Source of the DNA: Theionarchaea archaeon
Lineage (GTDB): Archaea > Methanobacteriota_B > Thermococci > Methanofastidiosales > SZ-28-30
Length of the DNA: 21,883 nucleotides
NCBI GenBank assembly: GCA_018992685.1
Contig: JACVGT010000045.1
Coordinates: 1 to 21,883 of the forward strand
Reading direction: 5' to 3'
The position numbers were made by a program, and so were the translations under genes. Of the stretch, positions 7,613 to 15,656 are shown one piece after another; the first letter of the stretch is position 1; every line of letters starts with the position of its first letter. The notes under the pieces were generated by a model that made no database searches, had not been told where the DNA came from, and was given only the letters and a program-made list of their open reading frames with translations.

Positions 7613-8662
7613 ATGGTAGAATGGGATGCCACTAAAAGGATAGCACAGACAATGTTGGATACTATCGGGAGAACACCTCTGGTCCGGTTGCAGACGATTC
7701 CCAAACGGGAACAGGTTTCATCAGACATTCTGGGGAAGATTGAATGGTTCAGTCCCACAGGCAGTCTGAAGGACAGGATTTACTATGAGATGATTACGCA
7801 TGCTGTAAGAGAAGGCGACCTGAACCCAGGAATGGAGATCCTGGAGACCTCAACAGGGAATGCAGGAATCTCCTGTGCGTTTGTAGGTGGTCTCCTGGGG
7901 GTTAAGGTGACTATTGTGATGCCTGCTGGCATGAGCGAGGAAAGGAAAAAAGTTATTTCAGCATATGGGGCAGACCTTGTTTTCACGCCAGGTGGTGAGA
8001 GTGACGTGGACTTGTGTCTGGAAAAGGCAACAGAATTGAAAAAGGAAAACCCGGGAAAGTACTGGGAACCGGGGCAGTTTGTGAATGATTACAATGTTAA
8101 GGCTCATTACAAGAGTACCGGGCCTGAGATATGGGAGCAGACTGGGGGGAAGGTAGATGCCTTCATTGCTTCTCAGGGGACAGGTGGGACCATAACAGGT
8201 GTGGGGAGGTATTTGCGTGAGAAGAATCCTTCAACAAAGCTGTATGCTCTGGAACCGTTGGAAGCCCCTGTGCTGGCCAGAGGAGAATGGGGTTCACACC
8301 GGATTGAGGGAATTGGGGACGGATTTGTACCCAGGACCCTGGATGTGAGCATGCTGGACGGAGTGATCCTCACCACATCAGAGGAAGCGATTGTGATGGC
8401 ACGGAGACTGGCCAGAGAGGAAGGGATGTTTTGCGGGATCTCGTCAGGGTGCAATGTCGCAGGAGCAATTAAGCTGGCGAGGGCTCATCCTGAGTTGAAA
8501 ACGATTGTGACCATGATTAATGATACGGGACAAAGGTATTTCTCTACGGAACTGTGTGGAGAGAAAAAGGACATCGAAATTCCAGAGAGAGTGCATACAC
8601 TGGACAACTATTCTGTTAAGGAATTGGATAGGTACCAGAAGACGTGGGAAATTATCACGTGA
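7613..8662 (+). CDS. cysK: Cysteine synthase / cystathionine beta-synthase family PLP enzyme
   Basis: This is a fold-type II PLP enzyme, most likely making cysteine from an activated serine and sulfide. The PLP-binding lysine is in SPTGSLKDR (Lys53). The substrate loop is ETSTGNAGI (about 78-86). The family block QFVNDYNVKAHYKSTGPEIW is followed by the phosphate-binding GTGGT (189-193). GIGDGFVP and GISSG (275-279) complete the active site, and the end INDTGQRYFSTELCG is also typical. With the start at ATG 7613 (GAGGTGATC four to five bases before it) the protein has 349 residues, slightly longer than the usual 300-330. In-frame starts at 7553, 7559 and 7592 are also possible. Which of CysK, CysM, O-phosphoserine sulfhydrylase or CBS-like activity applies cannot be told from sequence alone. 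It is divergent from padR and may share its control region. Confidence 0.9.
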   Translation: MVEWDATKRIAQTMLDTIGRTPLVRLQTIPKREQVSSDILGKIEWFSPTGSLKDRIYYEMITHAVREGDLNPGMEILETSTGNAGISCAFVGGLLGVKVTIVMPAGMSEERKKVISAYGADLVFTPGGESDVDLCLEKATELKKENPGKYWEPGQFVNDYNVKAHYKSTGPEIWEQTGGKVDAFIASQGTGGTITGVGRYLREKNPSTKLYALEPLEAPVLARGEWGSHRIEGIGDGFVPRTLDVSMLDGVILTTSEEAIVMARRLAREEGMFCGISSGCNVAGAIKLARAHPELKTIVTMINDTGQRYFSTELCGEKKDIEIPERVHTLDNYSVKELDRYQKTWEIIT

Positions 8663-8731
8663 TACTCATCTTTTCTTGGCTACCCATTGTTTGATACGGT
8701 ATATATTCTCCCAGTAGATTCTGCCGTGTCC

Positions 8732-11149
8732 TTATTCATAATCAGCCTGTATGTCTGCCTTCTTGAGCCTGTTGGCATTGGAGACTACCGTGATGGAACT
8801 GGTGGCCATGGCAATCTCTGCAATAACAGGGTGCAGTAACCCCAGCATAGCAATGGGGATGGCAATCACATTGTATCCGAAGGCCCAGAACAGATTCTCC
8901 TTGATGTTCCTGAAGGTAGCCTTGGACAGCTTCAGTGCCCTGATCACTCCTGTCAAATCACCCTGAACCAAGGTTACGTCAGACGATTCAATGGCAATGT
9001 CTGTCCCCGTTCCAATGGCAAACCCAACGTCCGCTTGAGCCAGGGCAGGAGCATCATTAATCCCGTCTCCCACCATGGCAACAGTCCCCACCTCTTTCTG
9101 TAGCCTCATGATTTCACTGACCTTCTGATCCGGCAACACCTCAGCAAGCACTCTGTCAATCCCTACCTGTTTTGCAATGGCATCAGCAGTTCTCCTGTTG
9201 TCACCTGTTAGCATGGCAGTCTCAATCCCCATGGATTTGATGGCCGCGATGGCCTGGATGGAATCATCCTTTAGTGTGTCTGCCAGCGCCACCACACCAA
9301 TGGCTTCTTTCTCCAGAGCCACTATCATGGAAGTTTTCCCTTCAGATTCCAGTCTATCAGAATCAGCTTGAAATTTTGACACATCAATGTCGTGGTCTTC
9401 CATGAGCTTTTTATTTCCCACCAGAGCCTTCTTCTTTCCAATGGTAGCTACGACACCTTTGCCTGAGACAGCGCTAAAATCAACGATATCCTTCAGTGCA
9501 ATACTCATCTGGCGTGCCTTCTCCACCAATGCCTTCCCCAGTGGATGTTCAGAACCTGCCTCGACACTGGCTGCCACCTGCAGCACCTCATCCCCACCCA
9601 CAATATCTGTCACCTCTGGGGAGCCTTTGGTAATAGTCCCTGTCTTGTCAAACACAATGACAGCAATGTCCTGAAGCACCTGCATGGCCTCTCCTGACCT
9701 GATCAATATGCCATTCTGGGCTCCCAGTCCTGTGGACACCATGATAGACGTAGGAGTCGCCAGCCCCAGAGCACAGGGGCATGCAATCACCAGAACAGCA
9801 ACTGTGGCAAAAACTGCCAGCGTATAGACCCCTAACCCAGGATTGACCCAGGGTAAAACCTGAGAAGCCCTCACCCCGATTTCTCTCAAGACATCAGGCA
9901 CACTCATCCACAGGACAAACGATATAACAGCCAGGACCACCACGGTGGGAACAAAATAGCTGGTGACCCTGTCAGCAAACCTCTGGATGGGTACCTTGGA
10001 CCCCTGTGCCTCCTTGACCATTCTGATAACCTGGGACAGAAATGTGTCTTTACCCACTTTGGTTGCTCTCACCTTAAGTAACCCCATCTGGTTGACAGAT
10101 GCTCCAATGACCTCATCCCCCTCTCTCTTTGTCACAGGAAGTGATTCACCTGTAGCCATGGACTCATCCACTGCACTTTCACCTTCCACCACCACACCAT
10201 CAGTGGGTATTTTCTCACCCGGGCGCACCACCATGATATCTCTGGTTTCTACCTCTTCAATGGGTATTTCCTGCTCTTCCCCGTTCCTCACAACAGTTGC
10301 TGTCTTTGCACCTAACTCCAGCAGTTTCTTTATTGCCTGTGATGCTGTCCCCTTGGCTTTTGCCTCCACGTACCGCCCTGTCAAATGAAAGGCCATGATC
10401 ATTCCTGAGACACCTGCAAAACTCTCTAAAGGAGTGAGGAATGCCAGGAATCCTGTCACATATGACGCTGAGGTACCCATCAAGATCAGAACATCCATAT
10501 TGGCAGACCCATGCATCACCGACCTGAGAGCTGATACATAGGTATCCTTCCCTGCATAGAACAGGACAGGTGCAGCCAGAAGCAACATACCTGTATTCAT
10601 CACCTCCATGCTGGGAATGTGCCTCCCCAGAATCATGTGGGGAAGCATCCATGCCATAATAGGAATGGTGAAAGCCCAGGCAAGATACATCTTCCTTCTG
10701 GCAGCTCTAAATTTAGCTTCTTCAGTTTCCTCTTCCCGCGCTCCGATGACAGCAGTGTACCCTGCATTCTTTATGGTATTGATAATGTCTTTCTCCTCCA
10801 GGACGGGTACGTATTCAATATATGCTTTTTCTGATGCAAAATTAACATTGGCTTTCAGTATCCCTTCTGTATTGGAAAGTGCATGTGAAATGTTGACTGC
10901 ACAGGCAGCGCAGTGCATATCAGTGATAGAGGCTTCTGCTGTCTTCTTCTTGACATCATATCCTGCATCCTGGATTGTTTTGACTATCTGTGCTGGTGTT
11001 GTTTCCTGTGGATCATATTCTATAACTGCTTCCTCACTGGCGAAACTAACTGATGCGGTGACACCTTTGAGGTCATGTAATGCCTTTTCTATGGTCTGTG
11101 CGCAGTTGACACAGTGCATGCCTTCAATGGGCAACACAATTTTCCTCAT
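8732..11149 (-). CDS. copA: Cu+-exporting P1B-type ATPase with two heavy-metal-binding domains
   Basis: The 805-residue product is a complete P1B-1 pump. Two ferredoxin-like metal-binding domains at the N-terminus carry MHCVNC (Cys13, Cys16) and MHCAAC (Cys80, Cys83). The transmembrane metal site is CPC at 457-459, with the Cu+-class companions YN near 759 and MATSS near 781. The phosphorylation motif DKTGT begins at Asp501; TGES (333-336), SEHP (533-536) and GDGINDAP (about 694-701) are all present. It would pump monovalent copper (or silver) out of the cell. The start at 11149 is supported by a TATA-like box 25 bases upstream. No residue appears lost. A small membrane winged-helix regulator gene is divergent from it and may control it. 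Confidence 0.96.
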   Translation of the reverse strand: MRKIVLPIEGMHCVNCAQTIEKALHDLKGVTASVSFASEEAVIEYDPQETTPAQIVKTIQDAGYDVKKKTAEASITDMHCAACAVNISHALSNTEGILKANVNFASEKAYIEYVPVLEEKDIINTIKNAGYTAVIGAREEETEEAKFRAARRKMYLAWAFTIPIMAWMLPHMILGRHIPSMEVMNTGMLLLAAPVLFYAGKDTYVSALRSVMHGSANMDVLILMGTSASYVTGFLAFLTPLESFAGVSGMIMAFHLTGRYVEAKAKGTASQAIKKLLELGAKTATVVRNGEEQEIPIEEVETRDIMVVRPGEKIPTDGVVVEGESAVDESMATGESLPVTKREGDEVIGASVNQMGLLKVRATKVGKDTFLSQVIRMVKEAQGSKVPIQRFADRVTSYFVPTVVVLAVISFVLWMSVPDVLREIGVRASQVLPWVNPGLGVYTLAVFATVAVLVIACPCALGLATPTSIMVSTGLGAQNGILIRSGEAMQVLQDIAVIVFDKTGTITKGSPEVTDIVGGDEVLQVAASVEAGSEHPLGKALVEKARQMSIALKDIVDFSAVSGKGVVATIGKKKALVGNKKLMEDHDIDVSKFQADSDRLESEGKTSMIVALEKEAIGVVALADTLKDDSIQAIAAIKSMGIETAMLTGDNRRTADAIAKQVGIDRVLAEVLPDQKVSEIMRLQKEVGTVAMVGDGINDAPALAQADVGFAIGTGTDIAIESSDVTLVQGDLTGVIRALKLSKATFRNIKENLFWAFGYNVIAIPIAMLGLLHPVIAEIAMATSSITVVSNANRLKKADIQADYE

Positions 11150-11170
11150 GTCTTCCCATACGGGTGAAAA

Positions 11171-11178
11171 TATATAAA
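11171..11178 (-). promoter_or_regulatory. TATA box of copA
   Basis: TTTATATA on the minus strand is centred about 25 bases before the copA ATG, preceded by a purine-rich GAAATG that resembles a BRE. Transcription would begin at or just before the start codon, giving a leaderless or nearly leaderless mRNA. Confidence 0.55.
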
Positions 11179-11280
11179 CATTTCATCTAATTCTGAGAGG
11201 TTTCATTACAACATCTGTTATTTTCTAAAGTCCCAGGGTGATATTCAATCTCCTGGGTGGAGGGAGAGTCAAGGCAAGTC

Positions 11281-11401
11281 TTTTATAGTGAGGGGGACAA
11301 ACCCATACATGACTGGTCGAGCAGAACCGTGTGCTGCAGGGGTTCTGACAGCTCAGTCCTCTACACTGGGCCGATGTGATTTGTATGAAGCTGTTGACTG
11401 A
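11281..11401 (+). other. Candidate promoter and 30-codon leader ORF ahead of the membrane regulator
   Basis: TTTTATAG at 11281-11288 is a TATA-like element. The first ATG after it, at 11309, is about 25 bases downstream, as expected for a leaderless transcript. It opens a 30-codon frame ending at 11399-11401, just past the regulator's own start at 11385. The peptide contains two Cys residues. It has no ribosome site and no known relative that I recognise, so this may simply be the untranslated leader of the regulator. Confidence 0.2.
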
Positions 11402-11828
11402 AAATGAACGCGTAATGGCATCCATTATCTTGATTTTCATTGTGTACTTTGGACTGGATTCTCTTCTTTCTTTGATAGTGGAAGATGAATCCTTTGTCAG
11501 GCAGAGGCTAACCTTTTCTTTTGTGGTAGGGACAGTTTCAGGATTAGTGTTCTATTTCATCAGTTCAAGATGGGGTCATGCATCGGGAACTGGTACCATT
11601 GACAGGAGCATGAACGTTCTGGGGAGAGCTCTGGGCGACGATGAAATGATGATTGTATCACTCATTAGGGATTCAGTGGGCATAACACAGGATTCAGTAA
11701 GGTTCAGGACAGGATTCTCAAAATCAAAGGTTTCTGCTCTTGTTTTAGAACTTGAAAAGAAAGGTATTATTCAAAGGGAAAGATCGGGGAAAACATACAA
11801 GTTATTCCTCGGAGAATGGCTCAAATAG
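11385..11828 (+). CDS. Small membrane-anchored winged-helix transcriptional regulator
   Basis: From ATG 11385 the product has 147 residues (a GTG at 11376 is the alternative). Two hydrophobic helices come first: MASIILIFIVYFGLDSLLSLI and, after a charged turn, FSFVVGTVSGLVFYFI. A soluble C-terminal domain from about residue 75 has the pattern of a MarR-like winged helix. It consists of helix DDEMMIVSLIRDS, the helix-turn-helix GITQDSVRFRTGFSKSKVSALVLELEKKGI, and the wing IQRERSGKTYKLFL. Archaea often carry such membrane-tethered regulators, but their signals are mostly unknown. It is divergent from copA and lies upstream of a repeat protein and a SHOCT protein, so a metal- or envelope-related role is possible but not shown. 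The ribosome site is weak. Confidence 0.75.
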   Translation: MKLLTENERVMASIILIFIVYFGLDSLLSLIVEDESFVRQRLTFSFVVGTVSGLVFYFISSRWGHASGTGTIDRSMNVLGRALGDDEMMIVSLIRDSVGITQDSVRFRTGFSKSKVSALVLELEKKGIIQRERSGKTYKLFLGEWLK

Positions 11829-11853
11829 GGCGTGAAAAGACATGTTGGACGGT

Positions 11854-11879
11854 CCTGGACGATTTTGGATCGTTCCGGG
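11854..11879. repeat. Imperfect hairpin after the membrane regulator gene
   Basis: CCTGGACGAT (11854-11863) pairs with ATCGTTCCGGG (11869-11879) across a five-base loop, with one bulged base and one G-T pair. TGGACG-like words are repeated at 11845-11862. It could be a terminator stem (no T-run follows), an operator, or part of the leader of the next gene. Confidence 0.4.
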
Positions 11880-11932
11880 TGATCTGATAAAGGGAAAAGA
11901 TAACGGTCAGGTCAGCAAATTAGAAAGGGAAG

Positions 11933-12373
11933 GTGTGTGAATTCAAGCCAGGTGATACAATCAACAAGAATGTTGTGCTGTTAAGCATCGTGGCCTTGAC
12001 ACTCTTTGTCGGAGCTGCATACGCATATCCAGGAAGAGGTGGAGGCCAATCAAATGGACAGGGACTGAACTTCATTGATGAAGACAATGACGGTGTGTGT
12101 GACTATGCACAGAATGGTCAGTGTAACGGGTACGGAAATGGAGCTTTCATAGATGAAGACAATGATGGTGTGTGCGACCACTATCAATATGGTCATCGAC
12201 ACGGTTACCAGAACAGGCAGTTCGTAGACAGTGACAATGACGGTGTGTGTGACTATGCACAGAATGGTCGGTGTAATGGTTGCGGAAACGGAACTTTCGT
12301 AGATGAAGACAATGATGGTATATGTGACCATGCAGAGGCTGGCAACGGAAACCGTAGAGGTTCAGACAGATAG
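11933..12373 (+). CDS. Secreted protein with four DxDxDG-Cys (calcium-loop-like) repeats
   Basis: A hydrophobic signal sequence (VVLLSIVALTLFVGAAYA, residues 14-31) precedes a Gly-rich linker and four tandem repeats of exactly 25 residues: 12071-12145, 12146-12220, 12221-12295 and 12296-12370. Each begins F-[IV]-D-x-D-N-D-G-[VI]-C-D, the DxDxDGxxD pattern of thrombospondin-3/dockerin-type calcium loops, with a Cys inside the loop. Repeats 1 and 3 share a further YAQNGxCNGxGNG tail; repeat 2 is instead His/Tyr-rich. Similar short repeat proteins occur in archaea and anaerobic bacteria without known function. The start is unsure: GTG 11933 gives a long n-region, while AGGTGAT at 11950-11956 would suit initiation near residue 10, where only ATC is found. 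The gene lies between a membrane regulator and a SHOCT protein. Confidence 0.75.
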   Translation: MCEFKPGDTINKNVVLLSIVALTLFVGAAYAYPGRGGGQSNGQGLNFIDEDNDGVCDYAQNGQCNGYGNGAFIDEDNDGVCDHYQYGHRHGYQNRQFVDSDNDGVCDYAQNGRCNGCGNGTFVDEDNDGICDHAEAGNGNRRGSDR

Positions 12374-12393
12374 GCGGGCTTCCCCCGCCTTTT
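12372..12393 (+). terminator. Hairpin plus T-run between the repeat protein and SHOCT genes
   Basis: AGGCGGG (12372-12378) and CCCGCCT (12384-12390) form a perfect 7-bp stem with a five-base loop, followed by TTTT and further A/T. It begins inside the stop codon of the upstream gene and ends 17 bases before the next ATG. It probably terminates or attenuates transcription into the SHOCT gene. Confidence 0.7.
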
Positions 12394-12409
12394 ATTATTG
12401 GTGGTTTAG

Positions 12410-12760
12410 ATGAAAAAGGAGTATCTGGTATATATTGGATTTGCGGCAATAATGGTCCTCCTATTAGGAACCTTCTTGTATGACAGTGATACCTTATGGG
12501 GCCCCTGTGGAGGCGGATGGGGCGGGACAGGTCGAGGACATCATGGTATGTATCAGAGGGGGTTCTTTGGAGTAGGATTTTATGGGTTCGGATTCCTGTT
12601 CTGGGTTCTGGTGGCGTTTTTTGTCGTCCTGGTGTGGCTCAGCAGCAGGGGGAAAGACAGGGAAAATGAGGAAGAACATCTCACTATACTGAAGAGGAGG
12701 TATGCCAGAGGGGAGATCACAAGAGAGGAATTCAACAGGATGAGGGAGGAACTGAGATAG
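12410..12760 (+). CDS. SHOCT-domain small membrane protein
   Basis: The 116-residue product begins with a hydrophobic helix (YLVYIGFAAIMVLLLGTFLY). A Gly/His-rich loop follows (PCGGGWGGTGRGHHGMYQ), then a second hydrophobic helix (FGFLFWVLVAFFVVLVWL). A charged linker leads to a C-terminal SHOCT motif, LKRRYARGEITREEFNRMREEL. SHOCT is a short helical module found at protein termini and thought to mediate oligomerisation. The ATG at 12410 is preceded by GGTGG. The Gly-His loop, the metal-associated neighbours and the regular partnership of such proteins with copper and other metal genes make an envelope metal-handling role possible, but this is inference. The terminator-like hairpin just upstream may limit its expression relative to the repeat protein. 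Confidence 0.85.
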   Translation: MKKEYLVYIGFAAIMVLLLGTFLYDSDTLWGPCGGGWGGTGRGHHGMYQRGFFGVGFYGFGFLFWVLVAFFVVLVWLSSRGKDRENEEEHLTILKRRYARGEITREEFNRMREELR

Positions 12761-13384
12761 GTGCATTCGGACAGTATATGGCATACGCCTTCCACGAAGA
12801 CCAAGGGCGATTACAGGTTTGCGGTTTTGTAGCAGAAAGATGCCACCCACCTAGAACTGCAGGACTATACAAGATTAAAATATAGTGTAGACACCATTGA
12901 TCAAGAATACTGCAGGAGAGCGATAGCATTATCCTGACCAATTCCTAATGGCAGATAGTGAAACAGTACTAATCTGTTTGAAACGGTCTATTCAGTAAGG
13001 GAATTCCTTCTAGATCAGATAGTCACTTGGTGCATTCAATCATTGGATTAATATGAATGTATCTTTCTCATGTATTGATGAGAATTTGTTATACTCACGG
13101 TTCCCTACAGCGTCTTTGGTCACTGGCATCTCTTCTCTTGCCTGCTAGTATGAGAAATCCAGGCTTCTTGGTGACTGAATTTCCTGAGCAGGTTGAAGTT
13201 TCTTTTTATCAAGTCGCTTCTGATTTCTGTAACAGAGGTCTAAGTATTCTCACCAGAATTGAACTATTGGAATTCTGAAAGACGTATAGTGCTCGGTTCA
13301 TATTTGTTGTATAGAGCTTGCGAGAGACATAAAGTGTATGAGAATGAGAGATAGATTTAAAAGACCAGAAGATGAGATGACGTG
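12761..13384. other. 624-base stretch without a supported gene
   Basis: Open frames here are short and lack ribosome sites or family resemblance. One frame (12844-12933) reads plausibly as protein for about 30 residues before a stop, and another (13057-13278) for 73 residues, but neither shows a recognisable motif. The A/T content rises, consistent with decayed sequence. At the right end TTTAAAA (13356-13362) lies 26 bases before the next gene and is its likely TATA box. Confidence 0.4.
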
Positions 13385-14044
13385 ATGAAGGCTTTTGCTT
13401 TGCTGCTCATATTTCAGGTCATTGCATGTCTCGTGATGATAACCTTCATGACGTGGATAAAGAGGAAAAATTGGGAGAAAACCCCAACGACTGCACAAGA
13501 AAAAACAGTTATAGTCTTCATTCTTGAGAATATAGTAGATTTGAGAATTATTCTTATTTCAATTATTATTATTTTTTTCTTAATAGGGTTCATTCTCGAC
13601 AGATCAGACACGGTTGTGTGGAGTTTCTTTATTAGTGTAGAAATCTATGTTCTAATATCATTTATCTTCCTATGGAGATTAAAAAAGATACTGAGTGCAA
13701 AAATATCAATTGATGAAGCACGTATTAAGAGAGAAAACATATTCACGAAAAGCATCGTTTCTATCAGAAAAACCAAGTTTCTGCCATTTATTCCCGTATT
13801 GGTGGCGATCATCGTCTATCTAGTTCTTAACTTAGTAAAGCATCTGAGCCTTCTTCTTTCTCCTCATTCAGAATGGCAGGAAGAGATTACCCCAATTCTT
13901 CTCAGTCTTGTTGGACTTTCACTTGTTCATGGCTTCCTGGCGAGCTTGCCTTTTCTCGATGACCTGGTAAATCAGACAAGGAGAAAGAACGTAATTGATT
14001 CCTCAGACATTGTGGAGAGAAATAAACAAGATGAGAGCGGCTGA
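13385..14044 (+). CDS. Uncharacterised integral membrane protein, about five transmembrane helices
   Basis: The 219-residue product is strongly hydrophobic, with helices near residues 3-25, 48-70, 76-98, 133-156 and 168-190, and short basic loops. The longest loop (about 98-130) is charged (AKISIDEARIKRENIFTK). The C-terminal 25 residues are hydrophilic. I recognise no family. The start is GTG 13382 or ATG 13385; a TTTAAAA element 26 bases upstream fits a leaderless mRNA. Its codons are more A/T-rich (ATA, ATT runs) than those of copA or the UPF0182 gene, suggesting a different origin or weak selection. It lies at the left edge of the propeller gene cluster, but nothing links it functionally. 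Confidence 0.6.
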   Translation: MKAFALLLIFQVIACLVMITFMTWIKRKNWEKTPTTAQEKTVIVFILENIVDLRIILISIIIIFFLIGFILDRSDTVVWSFFISVEIYVLISFIFLWRLKKILSAKISIDEARIKRENIFTKSIVSIRKTKFLPFIPVLVAIIVYLVLNLVKHLSLLLSPHSEWQEEITPILLSLVGLSLVHGFLASLPFLDDLVNQTRRKNVIDSSDIVERNKQDESG

Positions 14045-14191
14045 ACTCCCAAAGTACACTTCAGTTCTCCTCCTTCAGCGAGAACACCGGCAACACTTCT
14101 TTTTCCGGAGATCTGATGGGTCCAGAGCAATAGACGAGAACTCAGGCCCAGTGCCAAGGTCATAAAAAGAGGCTGTTAAGATGGAAGAAAG

Positions 14192-14199
14192 TATTATAA
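14192..14199 (+). promoter_or_regulatory. TATA box ahead of the first Asp-box propeller gene
   Basis: TATTATAA is centred 26 bases before the GTG at 14221. This fits a leaderless transcript starting at the first of three consecutive GTG codons. Confidence 0.5.
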
Positions 14200-14220
14200 C
14201 TGATCAATAACAACAGGCGA

Positions 14221-15390
14221 GTGGTGGTGTCGAACGTGAGAAAAGTCACAAGAGAAAAGAAAGTGCTTGTTGCATGTGTCTTGCTCAGCAGTGCATTGAT
14301 ACTTGCTGCTGCGGGATGGCGACTTGAGACGAGAGCATCTGGCACGTGGGCTGTTGGTTGTGAGATTGAAGGGCTTGATTTCTGTTACGTTGGTCTACAG
14401 GTAGAAGACACCAGGTATCTTGCTGATATAGGAATTGAGAATTCCCGGTTGTATACATCCCACGATGGCTGTATCTGGTCTGAGGTGGAAATCAGCGTTT
14501 TTGATGAGACTGTCGACAAATGGCGAAATGACTTGGCGTTGTTTAAGACCTTGGACAATAACCTTGGAATGGTATGGGTGGATACAGAACCAAGCGCAAA
14601 GAAGAAACCCCGAGCAGCCTATTTTCTGAGCACATTTGACGGTCAAGATTGGTCAGCCCCTGTCTTTCTGTTCTACAGAGAGAATTACTGCGTGGACCTT
14701 GTGGACGCAATGCCCTTTGACAATGGAGACCTACTCTTGCTCTGGAAGGAGCCAGTCTATCTTGAAATTAATGGAAAAAAGGCGAAAGGAACAGGATGCA
14801 ATGTGATATATTCAGCTCTTGTTACTGCCGAAGAAATCATTACTGTGCAGGTATTTGAAACTGACAGCCCCTCTTTTTGCTACACCAAAGGGTTCCATCT
14901 CATAATAGAAGGGGAACGCATCTGGTGTGTCTTTGATCATCGGACACCAAAATTCGAGGCATACTATAGAGTGTGGACTGAAGATGGAAAAACATGGAGC
15001 CAACCTGAGGAAATCTCACTTCCCACCTCTGAAGTAGACCAGATTTTCAAAACCGCGGAGCGAGACATTGCTGTTTTCGAATACCAGGTCGACGGTAACA
15101 ATGGATTCTTGTACAAATCCAGAGATTGGAAAACTTGGTCAAAGACGAAAATCTTCAACTCAAAAGAAATGATACGAGGTGCATATCTGAGCACGGATGA
15201 GAACGGGAATGATTGGGGACTCCTTCAAACGGAAAAAGGATTGTTTTTGATTGCTCCATCTGAGGAAAATTTCAGCGTATACGAGAGGACGACAGAGATG
15301 GTGGACATTTTCTATGGTGCATCTCTAGCTACTGGTGTCTTTTCTATAGTCCTGTTGGTTTGGGGGATTTGGAGCTCTTTTCGACCTTAA
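14221..15390 (+). CDS. Membrane-anchored Asp-box (sialidase-like fold) beta-propeller protein
   Basis: The product (389 residues) has an N-terminal hydrophobic helix (VLVACVLLSSALILAAAGW), a large extracytoplasmic domain, and a C-terminal helix (FYGASLATGVFSIVLLVWGIW) with a short end. Asp-box-like motifs mark propeller blades: SHDGCIWSE (about 80), TFDGQDWSA (about 140), TEDGKTWSQ (about 257) and SRDWKTWSK (about 300). The catalytic Arg triad and Tyr-Glu pair of true sialidases are not evident, so binding or scaffolding is likelier than hydrolysis. It is clearly paralogous to the gene at 20311: shared order of NYC/EYC, G[TS]GC, IWCVF and DGKTWS. The conserved Cys residues could form disulfides outside the cell. 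Starts at 14221, 14224 or 14236 are possible. A decayed gene fragment follows it immediately. Confidence 0.78.
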   Translation: MVVSNVRKVTREKKVLVACVLLSSALILAAAGWRLETRASGTWAVGCEIEGLDFCYVGLQVEDTRYLADIGIENSRLYTSHDGCIWSEVEISVFDETVDKWRNDLALFKTLDNNLGMVWVDTEPSAKKKPRAAYFLSTFDGQDWSAPVFLFYRENYCVDLVDAMPFDNGDLLLLWKEPVYLEINGKKAKGTGCNVIYSALVTAEEIITVQVFETDSPSFCYTKGFHLIIEGERIWCVFDHRTPKFEAYYRVWTEDGKTWSQPEEISLPTSEVDQIFKTAERDIAVFEYQVDGNNGFLYKSRDWKTWSKTKIFNSKEMIRGAYLSTDENGNDWGLLQTEKGLFLIAPSEENFSVYERTTEMVDIFYGASLATGVFSIVLLVWGIWSSFRP

Positions 15391-15396
15391 ATTCCC

Positions 15397-15475
15397 TTGG
15401 TAAGTTCAAGATAGGGTCAAATTGATGAACCAGACGGTGTTCACTATGGAATGGAGATACAAAGACAAGTGGTGA
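15397..15475 (+). pseudogene. Decayed 3' end of a gene like 17282-17947
   Basis: This stretch aligns with the last 27 codons of the gene at 17282. GATGAACCAGACGGTGTTCA matches CATGAACCAGACAGTGTTCT in that gene, and both end in AAGTGGTGA. By eye about 40 of the first 54 aligned bases agree. An in-frame TAG lies at 15412-15414, and a net two-base loss before the end shifts the frame. It is therefore a relic: the rest of this copy has been deleted, leaving seven bases between the propeller stop codon and the surviving fragment. Confidence 0.7.
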
Positions 15476-15622
15476 TTTAGCTGTGAGAAACTCGATTGCT
15501 CCCGTTACAGTAATTTCCTATATGTTGAATACTTCTTCTACCGGAAATTCCCTGCGCCGTTTGCTCCAATATAGTGGAGCGATGCTCTCCTGAATGGATC
15601 GTTTAAGGAAATACAACAAAAG

Positions 15623-15630
15623 CTATATTT
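15623..15630 (+). promoter_or_regulatory. TATA-like box of the PQQ propeller gene
   Basis: CTATATTT is centred about 30 bases before ATG 15657, predicting a leader of only a few bases. This favours 15657 over the in-frame ATG at 15594 as the start. Confidence 0.4.
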
Positions 15631-15656
15631 GGGTATCCCTAAGAAGAAGTGATAGC

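Noticed and set aside
9963-10388. Plus-strand open frame opposite copA (and the one at 10608-11177)
   Set aside because: The translations are Ser/Thr/Ala-rich mirror images of a strongly conserved ATPase gene, with no motif of their own.
12071-12370. Regular 75-base repeats considered as a CRISPR array
   Set aside because: The units are coding, contiguous without unique spacers, and keep one reading frame through to the stop codon.
12147-12449. Minus-strand frames across the DxDxDG repeat gene
   Set aside because: Their apparent internal repeats (CLHL, VVAHT-like) are just the complement of the plus-strand 75-base repeats.
13057-13278. 73-codon frame in the geneless stretch
   Set aside because: No ribosome site, no recognisable motif and no hydrophobic or repeat pattern; treated as unsupported.
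14221-15390. Active sialidase
   Set aside because: Asp-box motifs are present, but I find no convincing Arg triad or Tyr-Glu catalytic pair, and the paralogs do not preserve such residues.
15594-15656. Upstream in-frame start for the PQQ propeller protein
   Set aside because: It would put a hydrophilic basic stretch before the signal sequence, and the TATA-like box at 15623 lies downstream of it.
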